Shown here in pieces: positions 1 through 4,612 of a stretch of 5,697 nucleotides of DNA. Both the position numbers and the translations under genes were made by a program. Position 1 is the stretch's first letter; every line of letters starts with the position of its first letter. The stretch comes from Thermoguttaceae bacterium. GTDB taxonomy: Bacteria; Planctomycetota; Planctomycetia; Pirellulales; Thermoguttaceae. Location of the stretch: assembly GCA_024653385.1 (NCBI GenBank), contig JANLFZ010000411.1, forward strand, positions 1-5,697, in the 5' to 3' direction. The notes beneath the pieces were generated by a model that worked only from the letters and a program-made list of their open reading frames with translations, was not told the DNA's origin and did not search any database.

Positions 1-114
1 GGCCAGCTTCTCGACCTTGGCTCCCGGCGCGACCAGGCCGGCGCGGTCGGCGCCGGAAGCCACGGCGATCATAGCGAACCCGATTGCGATCGTGGTGAAG
101 AATCCTCGGATCAT
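1..114 (-). CDS. Secreted protein, N-terminal fragment; SMP-30/gluconolactonase-like (partial)
   Basis: Only the first 38 codons are present; the gene runs off the left edge. The reverse strand reads MIRGFFTTIAIGFAMIAVAS and continues GADRAGLVAPGAKVEKLA. Residues 1-4 are a short positive n-region, about 5-19 a hydrophobic core, and cleavage is plausible after Ala22 (S-G-A|D), so this looks like a Sec signal peptide. The following LVAPGAKVEKLA resembles the mature start of exported SMP-30/gluconolactonase/LRE proteins, where a similar 'V.PGAK.EKLA' precedes the first beta-propeller blade. That assignment rests on a dozen residues from memory of the family, so the fold is inferred; export is better supported. 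The start is fixed by GGGAGG (plus-strand CCTCCC at 122-127) seven bases upstream of the ATG. If the family call is right, the enzyme would hydrolyse sugar lactones or related esters outside the cytoplasm. It is transcribed away from the transposase remnant. Confidence 0.6.
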   Translation of the reverse strand, partial: MIRGFFTTIAIGFAMIAVASGADRAGLVAPGAKVEKLA

Positions 115-121
115 GGCAGTG

Positions 122-127
122 CCTCCC
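122..127 (-). promoter_or_regulatory. Ribosome binding site of the SMP-30-like gene
   Basis: On the minus strand GGGAGG lies seven bases before the ATG at 114. This is a strong Shine-Dalgarno match and is the main reason for accepting this short edge frame as a real gene start. Confidence 0.6.
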
Positions 128-157
128 GATGCGTTCACGAAGCCCAAGCGCCTGGGA

Positions 158-178
158 ACGTTGGTCGCTACCCAACGT
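158..178. repeat. Inverted repeat, 7-bp stem
   Basis: ACGTTGG (158-164) and CCAACGT (172-178) are perfectly complementary around a seven-base spacer. It lies 44 bp before the start codon of the SMP-30-like gene, so it could be a leader hairpin or an operator half-site pair. Confidence 0.4.
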
Positions 179-191
179 ATCGTCGTACAGG

Positions 192-225
192 CCCTGACCG
201 TCCCAGGGGACCGCCCCCCGCGGTC
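192..225. repeat. Two back-to-back short hairpins
   Basis: CCCTG (192-196) pairs with CAGGG (204-208) over a seven-base loop. Immediately adjoining, GACCGC (209-214) pairs with GCGGTC (220-225) over a five-C loop. Both would form in a transcript of either strand; on the minus strand they would sit in the leader of the SMP-30-like gene. No T-run follows, so they are poor candidates for an intrinsic terminator. Confidence 0.35.
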
Positions 226-500
226 GGAAGCCGGCAGCTTGCGGTATGGTCGAGCCGTTAAGATACCTCAAACGTCTGCTTTGTGCGAGAGCCGCTCCGG
301 CGGGCCCGCTCGGGGGGCCGCGCGAACCGACCGCGCCCGGTCTCCGTATACCGAAAGGAAACCACTTCGACGCGTTGCTTCTCTGCTTCTTCCTTCTTCC
401 CTTGTGGCCCAAGCGATTGCCGGGGAGCGGTCATCGCCCAGGGCCGGCGAACCACGACGTCGGGCAGTCCTCTCGACCCCGACGGCCGATCCCCGCGCCC

Positions 501-505
501 AGGAG
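501..505 (+). promoter_or_regulatory. Ribosome binding site of the transposase remnant
   Basis: AGGAG, eight bases before ATG 514. It decides the start of the remnant over the long upstream extension, and over the out-of-frame ATG at 510. Confidence 0.55.
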
Positions 506-513
506 CTTCATGC

Positions 514-810
514 ATGGAAGACGTAAGAACCAGCTATCCGACCGATCTCGACGACACCCAGTGGGAATGTGTCGCCCCGCTGATTCCGCCGAGCAGTCCC
601 ATCGGGGCGGACCGGGTGACGTCGATGCGCGCCGTCGTCAACGCGATCCTCTACCGGCAGAGGGCCGGGTGCGCCTGGAGGATGTTGCCCCACGACTTCC
701 CGCATTGGCGGACCGTCTACGGTTACTTTCGCCAGTGGCAAGGCGACGGCACCTGGGAACGTATCGCGGCGGTCCTGCGACGTTTGGCTCCCCAAGCCGA
801 ACGCCTTTGA
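514..810 (+). pseudogene. IS5-family transposase, N-terminal remnant
   Basis: 98 codons encoding the conserved N-terminal (DUF4096-like) part of IS5-family transposases. Visible hallmarks are SYPTDLDDTQWECVAPLIPP at residues 7-26, then R-x-V-V-N-A-I-L-Y, then the signature GCAWRMLPHDFPHW and the stretch TVYGYFRQWQGDGTWERI. Full-length members are about 250-280 aa, either as one frame or as two frames joined by programmed frameshifting; here the frame stops just after the helical N-terminal domain at A-E-R-L-stop. None of the three downstream frames resumes the 'DSQS' and later DDE catalytic segments, so the gene cannot make an active transposase. Start chosen at ATG 514 because it gives the family's usual short lead-in before SYP and has AGGAG at 501-505, eight bases upstream. 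The longer in-frame extension from 283 has no transposase similarity. It may be a decayed copy or an orphan first half; IS5-family assignment is confident, the subgroup is not. Confidence 0.82.
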
Positions 811-872
811 CGTTCGCCACGAGGACCACCAGGGCATCCCCTCGTAATGGGCGCTATCATTGCAAACACAGC

Positions 873-891
873 AAGAATTTTCAGAATTCTT
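873..891. repeat. AT-rich hairpin AAGAATT/AATTCTT
   Basis: A perfect 7-bp stem (873-879 with 885-891) around the loop TTCAG, in a locally AT-rich patch. It lies about 60 bp beyond the truncated transposase frame. Too weak and without a T-run to call a terminator; it could be a protein-binding dyad or chance. Confidence 0.3.
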
Positions 892-1019
892 CGCGTGTCT
901 TTAGCCGGTGACGGAAGTATTGTCGCCATCCCGTGTTCGAGCGCGGCCATGCCGGCAGGCGCCGTGTCTCGGCGCGACGGTCTGCGGCGTGGCGATTTGG
1001 GCCGGCGACGGCGCTCGGA

Positions 1020-1031
1020 CCGGCGCGCCGG
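1020..1031. repeat. 12-bp perfect palindrome
   Basis: CCGGCGCGCCGG is its own reverse complement. It is noncoding. In DNA this GC-rich such palindromes arise fairly easily, so function is uncertain. Confidence 0.3.
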
Positions 1032-1151
1032 CATCGAGTGGAAATCGGTTTGGCGCAAGAATTTCCGGCACCTTGCTACGACCGTGCCCGGTGGTCCGCC
1101 GGCGCCTGGAGCCGTTTCCAAACGCGCCGACGGCCAGCCAAACCAGGCGTA

Positions 1152-1179
1152 TTGACGAGGCGTAGAATCGCAGTAAAAC
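1152..1179 (+). promoter_or_regulatory. Putative sigma70-like promoter of the dockerin gene
   Basis: TTGACG (1152-1157, five of six to consensus), a 16-bp spacer and TAAAAC (1174-1179, four of six). The predicted start near 1186 would give a leader of roughly 55 bases to ATG 1241. The -10 is weak. TAGAAT at 1163-1168 is a better -10 on its own but has no -35 at proper spacing. Confidence 0.35.
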
Positions 1180-1227
1180 CGGAATCAGCATCGGATCGGC
1201 CGATGTCTTTTCCCGCATCGTTTGCAT

Positions 1228-1232
1228 GGAGG
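1228..1232 (+). promoter_or_regulatory. Ribosome binding site deciding the dockerin-gene start
   Basis: GGAGG is eight bases before ATG 1241. The upstream in-frame ATG at 1226 overlaps this site and has no Shine-Dalgarno of its own, so 1241 is preferred. Confidence 0.7.
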
Positions 1233-1240
1233 TTTCTGTC

Positions 1241-3109
1241 ATGTCGTTCTCACGATTCTGGCAGCCGCCGAGGTGTGTCCGGCGCAACGCGCGCCGCCTG
1301 GGAATCGAACCGCTGGAGGACCGGAAGCTGCTGGCGGTCGACTTCCTGACCTGCACCGTCGCACCCGCGAGCGATCCGCCGCTGGTCGAGCTGGCCGAGA
1401 CGCCGGCCGAGAATGCTCCGCCGGTGGCCGTGGACGACGCGTACACCATCCGCGGAAACCAACAGCTCGGCGCCGACGTGCTGGCCAACGACTCGGATCC
1501 CGAGGGCGCCGTGCTGTCGGCTGTTCTGGTGGATGGCCCGACCCACGGCACGCTGACCTTCAACCCGGACGGGCTGTTCGTCTACGCGCCCGCGGATGGG
1601 TTCGAGGGCGAGGACCTGTTTACCTATCGGGCCAGCGACGGACAGGCCGAATCGGCCCTGGCCACGGTCCGCATCGCCGTGGCCGCGGCCCAGGCCAACG
1701 CGGCGCCGGAGGCCGACGACGATGCCTTCGACGCCGTGGAGGACCAGGTTCTCTCGGTCGCCGGGCCCGGCGTGTTGGCCAACGACGGAGATCCCGAGGG
1801 TGGCGGACTGCGGGCGATCCTCACCAGCGGGCCACGCCACGGAACCCTGGTTCTCGGCTCCGACGGGGCCTTCGAGTACACGCCGGCGCCCAACTTCTAT
1901 GGCACCGACTCGTTCGTGTACCGGGTCAGCGACGGCGCCGTCCAGTCCGATCCCGCAACCGCCACGATCACCGTCGCGGCGGTCAATGATGCTCCGATCG
2001 CGGCGGACGAGAGCTTCGCCACGCTCGAAAACCAGCCGATCGTGGTCGGCACGGCGGGCGTCCTCGACAACGACACCGATGCCGATGGCGACCCCTTGTC
2101 GGCGGTGCTCGTCGACGAACCGGACCACGGCACGCTGGTGCTCAACGCCGACGGGTCGTTCGAGTACACGCCCCAGTCCGGCTTCTCGGGCGTCGATGCG
2201 TTCTCGTACGTGGCCAACGACGGCCAGGCCGACTCGAACGTCGCCACCGTGACGATCGAGATCGCTGCGCCCGATCCGGCGCCGGCGGACTTGGCGATTA
2301 CGATCGAAGTCACCGACAGCCCGTTTGGCGACGGGGCTGGGCCGATCTGGGGCGGCTCGACCTTCTGGGTCAGCGCCTACGTCGAGGACCTGCGCGAGGT
2401 GCCGCTGGGGGTCGTGGGCGGGGCGATCGACCTAGAGTACGATGCCGGCGCGGTCGCGCCCACCGGCCAGGTCGTCTACGGCCCGCGCTTCACGCACTTC
2501 CAGCAAGGGCAGGCCGACCCGGCAGCCGGGGTGATCGACGAGGCTGGGGCGCTCACCACCGAGGCCGGCGCGGGCGTGGGCCAGCGCGCTGCGTTCATCG
2601 CTTGGCAGTTCCGCCGCGCGGGACCCGGCGCACCGGATGATCCCAACGGACGGGTCGTCTTCGTGGTCGATCCGGGGGAGGGAACCGGCACCATCACGCC
2701 GGCCTCGTTCGCCCTGGTTGGCCAAGGCACCGAAGTCGACTGGGCCAGGGTCCAGCTTGGCGCGGCCGAAGTCGATCTGGTTCTCGGCGACTTCAACGGC
2801 AACGGCGCGGTCAACCACTTCGATCTGGCCCTGTGGATCCCCCACGCGATGTCGTCCGAGGGCGACCCGGGCTATGATCCCGAGTTCGACCTGAACGCCG
2901 ACGCCCGCGTCGATCTCGACGACCTGGCGCTGTTGCTGCCGCGGCTCTACCAGCCCGCGATGCCCCAGGCCACGCCGCCGCTGGTCTCCAGCGCGGTGCC
3001 GGGTCTGGACCTCGGCTGGATCGAACCGATGGCGTCGCGATCGCAGGCGTCGCTTGCCCGGGCGGAGGACGCGGCCGCGGACCGGCTCTTCGCCCAGTGG
3101 GCCTCGTAG
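1241..3109 (+). CDS. Planctomycete surface protein: LEPRxLL-like motif, three cadherin-like Ig repeats, dockerin type I
   Basis: 622 aa, very acidic and beta-rich. Residues 1-34 hold a basic head (C-V-R-R-N-A-R-R) and IEPLEDRKLLA (22-32), the LEPRxLL-type motif common at the N-terminus of planctomycete exported or surface proteins; there is no classic long hydrophobic signal. Three tandem cadherin-like/VCBS-type Ig repeats (Big_9-like) follow at about 58-147, 153-247 and 249-343, each with D-D-A/E-S start, VLxND-D-D/P-xG, HGTL, D-G-x-F-x-Y-x-P and D-x-F-x-Y. Residues about 349-515 form an unassigned beta-rich region (FWVSAYVEDL, GGAIDLEYD) that looks cohesin-like. A dockerin type I lies at about 514-570, with calcium loops DFNGNGAVNHFD (517-528) and DLNADARVDLDD (550-561). 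The tail (571-622) ends A-D-R-L-F-A-Q-W-A-S. Likely role is adhesion or matrix/surface assembly through calcium-dependent contacts; the partner is unknown. It is a single-gene unit, convergent with the oxidoreductase gene. Confidence 0.9.
   Translation: MSFSRFWQPPRCVRRNARRLGIEPLEDRKLLAVDFLTCTVAPASDPPLVELAETPAENAPPVAVDDAYTIRGNQQLGADVLANDSDPEGAVLSAVLVDGPTHGTLTFNPDGLFVYAPADGFEGEDLFTYRASDGQAESALATVRIAVAAAQANAAPEADDDAFDAVEDQVLSVAGPGVLANDGDPEGGGLRAILTSGPRHGTLVLGSDGAFEYTPAPNFYGTDSFVYRVSDGAVQSDPATATITVAAVNDAPIAADESFATLENQPIVVGTAGVLDNDTDADGDPLSAVLVDEPDHGTLVLNADGSFEYTPQSGFSGVDAFSYVANDGQADSNVATVTIEIAAPDPAPADLAITIEVTDSPFGDGAGPIWGGSTFWVSAYVEDLREVPLGVVGGAIDLEYDAGAVAPTGQVVYGPRFTHFQQGQADPAAGVIDEAGALTTEAGAGVGQRAAFIAWQFRRAGPGAPDDPNGRVVFVVDPGEGTGTITPASFALVGQGTEVDWARVQLGAAEVDLVLGDFNGNGAVNHFDLALWIPHAMSSEGDPGYDPEFDLNADARVDLDDLALLLPRLYQPAMPQATPPLVSSAVPGLDLGWIEPMASRSQASLARAEDAAADRLFAQWAS
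1412..2269 (+). repeat. Three tandem coding repeats (cadherin-like Ig domains)
   Basis: Units at 1412-1681, 1697-1981 and 1985-2269, about 90-95 codons each. All share the spacing of VLAND/VLDND, HGTL, and the D-G-x-F-x-Y and F-x-Y strands. Unit 2 has NDGDPEG where unit 3 has NDTDADGD, the more canonical calcium-site form. The repeats are similar but clearly diverged, so this is old domain duplication, not a recent DNA tandem repeat. Confidence 0.85.
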
Positions 3110-3131
3110 CGTGCCCCGGCGGGTTGGTCGT

Positions 3132-3175
3132 CGGGCGCGCGGGTCGAGGGGTCGATCGCCCCGCCCGCGTGCCCG
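3132..3175. terminator. Strong hairpin between convergent genes, possible bidirectional terminator
   Basis: Positions 3132-3143 (CGGGCGCGCGGG) pair with 3164-3175 (CCCGCGTGCCCG) over 12 bp with one G-T wobble. Inside, GGGG (3148-3151) pairs with CCCC (3159-3162) around a seven-base loop, with a small asymmetric bulge. It sits in the 91-bp gap between the stop codons at 3109 and 3201, where a shared terminator is expected. No T-run follows on either strand, so intrinsic termination is not certain. Confidence 0.5.
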
Positions 3176-3200
3176 GCCCGACCGCCGCGGCTTGACCGCT

Positions 3201-4439
3201 TTACCCCCGCAGCCCGCTCAAGTCGATCTCGAGTTCCTTGTTCTCTCGAAGGAGTTCCTCGAGGGTTACTTCGCGGCGCCGCGCGGCGGCTTCGCGGCCG
3301 AGGACCGCAGTGAGGGCGTCGTCGCCGGCCTGCTGGGCCGTGGGGTTGTCGAACCGGCCTTCGACGATGTTCGTGTAGAACGTGGCGATGTTGCGGATCG
3401 CGCCCTGGTCATAGAGGCTCTCGACGTTGCCGCCGCCGTAGTGCATTGGGCCGCCGCGCACGTACGACCGTCCCTTGTAACCCACCCGCGCCGTGGCCCG
3501 GTCGCCGTAGGCGATCAAGTACAGGTCCCACTCCAATTGATTGTTGAGCGACTGGCAGCGGTGGGTCCACAACAGGCCGTCGGCGAACTCGTAGGTGACG
3601 AGGTAGACCTCGCGGTAGTCGTCGCGCGGGTTGGGACGTCCGACCCGCGCCCGGCCGACGGCGCGGACCGGTCGCTGCCCCACCAGCCATAGCACGGCAT
3701 TGATCGAGTGGATCGTGTTCTCGGTAATCACGTCGCCCGACAGGGCGATGGTGCTGAGCCACCGTCCCTGACGCAGGCGATCCTCGATGGTCTTCACTCC
3801 GGCGGGCTCGGCCCAAGGTAGCGAGAAGCCGATGCTGTCGATGTGCATCAGCCGGCCCAGTGCGCCGGCGCGCACCCGCTTGACGACCTCGATGTTGACC
3901 GGGTCCGTGGGCATCTGGTAGTCGACGAGATAGCACAGCTTCTTTTGCGTGGCGAGCTTGCCGGCGGCCTGCACCTTCAAGGCGCCCGGCACGTCGATGG
4001 CGACGGGCTTGGCGGCGAACACGTGGCAGCCCGCCTCAATCGCCGCCGGACCGTGCTCGGCGTGGAACCGCGGCACGTTGACCACTGCCACCGCCTCGAC
4101 GCCGCTTTCGAGCAGGCGCCGGTAGCCCGAGCGACCCGAGAACCGCCGGGCCTTGTCGACCCCGAGCAGATCGCCTGCCGACTGGGCCAGGTCGTCGAAG
4201 TAATCGGCCACGCCATGGATCTCGTAGCCGCCGTGCTTCTGGAACAAGCCGCCGAGCCACCTGGCGCGTCCGCCGCACCCGATCAGCCCGAGCTTGATGC
4301 GGCGGGAAAACCCCTTGGGTTGCTGCGCGGCGGACTCGGCCGCCGCGGCCGGGGCCGCCTTGAACCAGGTCGCGCCGGCGCCGGCCAACAGCGCGCCGCC
4401 GACGAACTGCCGTCGGGAAAGGTCGTCATTGCCAGGCAT
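3201..4439 (-). CDS. Gfo/Idh/MocA-family oxidoreductase with Tat signal
   Basis: 412 aa. Residues 1-34 are a twin-arginine signal: L-S-R-R-Q-F-V (7-13) followed by a hydrophobic Ala/Gly/Leu stretch and an A-P-A-A-A-A end, so the protein is probably exported folded with its cofactor. The Rossmann domain begins at about 48 with KLGLIGCGGRARWLG (GxGxxG-type, Gly54-Cys-Gly56-Gly). The usual E-K-P motif reads A-K-P (Lys144-Pro145), keeping the lysine that contacts nicotinamide and substrate in the family but not the glutamate. The C-terminal alpha/beta domain contains SGDVITENTIHSIN, whose His244 matches the family's catalytic-region histidine. The C-terminus (NPTAQQAGDDALTAVLGREA) fits the planctomycete members of about 400-450 aa. 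The predicted role is NAD(P)-linked oxidation or reduction of a sugar or polyol; the substrate is unknown. Start set at ATG 4439 because GGAGG lies seven bases upstream; ATG 4457 lacks a ribosome site. Transcribed divergently from the URO-D gene. Confidence 0.92.
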   Translation of the reverse strand: MPGNDDLSRRQFVGGALLAGAGATWFKAAPAAAAESAAQQPKGFSRRIKLGLIGCGGRARWLGGLFQKHGGYEIHGVADYFDDLAQSAGDLLGVDKARRFSGRSGYRRLLESGVEAVAVVNVPRFHAEHGPAAIEAGCHVFAAKPVAIDVPGALKVQAAGKLATQKKLCYLVDYQMPTDPVNIEVVKRVRAGALGRLMHIDSIGFSLPWAEPAGVKTIEDRLRQGRWLSTIALSGDVITENTIHSINAVLWLVGQRPVRAVGRARVGRPNPRDDYREVYLVTYEFADGLLWTHRCQSLNNQLEWDLYLIAYGDRATARVGYKGRSYVRGGPMHYGGGNVESLYDQGAIRNIATFYTNIVEGRFDNPTAQQAGDDALTAVLGREAAARRREVTLEELLRENKELEIDLSGLRG

Positions 4440-4486
4440 GCTTCCGCCTCCGCACATGCGTAATCGTCGAGGAAAGCCGTCGCACC

Positions 4487-4515
4487 ATCATAGCGACCGG
4501 CTTCGGCTTAGGCAA
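4487..4515 (-). promoter_or_regulatory. Sigma70-like promoter of the oxidoreductase gene
   Basis: Reading the minus strand: TTGCCT as -35 (4515-4510), a 17-bp spacer and TATGAT as -10 (4492-4487, five of six). Transcription would begin near 4480, giving a leader of about 40 bases that includes the GGAGG site. Spacing and position are both ideal. Confidence 0.55.
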
Positions 4516-4517
4516 AC

Positions 4518-4544
4518 GCCAACGCGGCCCGCGCCGGCATTGGC
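4518..4544. promoter_or_regulatory. Imperfect dyad between divergent promoters, candidate shared operator
   Basis: GCCAA (4518-4522) is mirrored by TTGGC (4540-4544). Extending inward, 9 of 13 positions are symmetric about base 4531. The right arm overlaps the URO-D -35 box and the left arm adjoins the oxidoreductase -35 box. A regulator bound here could control both genes. The dyad is imperfect, so this is inference. Confidence 0.35.
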
Positions 4545-4569
4545 ACGAAACCCGAAAGGCGGATATGCT
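4540..4569 (+). promoter_or_regulatory. Sigma70-like promoter of the URO-D gene
   Basis: TTGGCA as -35 (4540-4545, five of six), an 18-bp spacer and TATGCT as -10 (4564-4569, four of six). The transcript would start near 4576, about 37 bases before ATG 4613. The upstream in-frame ATG at 4565 falls inside this -10 box, which argues against using it as the start. Confidence 0.45.
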
Positions 4570-4612
4570 GGAAGAGACTTCGAACTCTGCCGACCCGTGC
4601 GAAGGCTCCCCC

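Larger units (their letters stand above)
115..513. other. 399-bp gap between divergent genes
   Basis: No convincing gene on either strand; open frames here have no recognisable protein features. It holds the leader of the SMP-30-like gene with three small hairpins (158-178, 192-208, 209-225) and a pyrimidine tract at 378-403 (26 bases, one interruption by G at 385). The part just before 514 may be the left flank of the insertion sequence that left the transposase remnant, but I could not pair a terminal inverted repeat with anything to the right. No promoter with acceptable spacing was found for either flanking gene. Confidence 0.5.
811..1240. other. 430-bp gap between transposase remnant and dockerin gene
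   Basis: Several open frames cross this stretch on both strands, but all are rich in Arg/Pro/Ala/Gly without domain features and overlap each other, as expected from GC-rich noncoding DNA. Notable contents: a less GC-rich patch around 845-905 holding the AAGAATT hairpin (873-891), a perfect 12-bp palindrome (1020-1031), a 10-bp direct repeat GCAAGAATTT (871-880 and 1055-1064), and a putative promoter and leader for the dockerin gene (1152-1240). I see no remaining transposase sequence and no RNA gene. Confidence 0.5.

Noticed and set aside
239..264. Promoter TTGCGG...TAAGAT upstream of the transposase remnant
   Set aside because: The spacer is only 14 bp and it lies about 250 bp from the start.
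378..403. Pyrimidine tract as a functional site
   Set aside because: It is nearly pure C/T, but has no partner structure or adjacent gene end; noted only as part of the gap.
782..850. Out-of-frame peptide reading WLPKPNAFDVRHEDHQGIPS after the transposase remnant
   Set aside because: It looked like a possible second transposase half after a frameshift, but it stops after about 20 codons and does not match the expected D-S-Q-S or DDE segments.
871..1064. 10-bp direct repeat GCAAGAATTT at 871-880 and 1055-1064 as an insertion footprint
   Set aside because: The copies are 184 bp apart with no element-like ends between them, and the length does not fit a known target duplication with recognisable contents.
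847..1155. Possible small gene MGAIIANTARIF... in the gap before the dockerin gene
   Set aside because: No ribosome site, composition turns Arg/Pro-rich, and it overlaps several equally open frames on both strands.
1250..2128. 292-codon antisense frame and other long frames over the Ig repeats
   Set aside because: Arg/Gly/Val-rich translation with no recognisable features; produced by the strong codon bias of the sense repeats.
4440..4457. Upstream start of the oxidoreductase (M-C-G-G-G-S...)
   Set aside because: The extra six codons overlap the GGAGG site that serves ATG 4439, and the upstream ATG has no ribosome site.
4541..4560. Sigma54-type promoter suggested by TGGCACG
   Set aside because: The GC element with TTGC at the required spacing is missing; C-C-C-G-A-A is found instead.
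4565..4612. Upstream start of the URO-D protein (M-L-E-E-T-S...)
   Set aside because: It lies within the predicted -10 box, adds a segment not seen in the family, and ATG 4613 gives the typical M-T-P-R start. A GAAAGG upstream of 4565 keeps this from being fully excluded.
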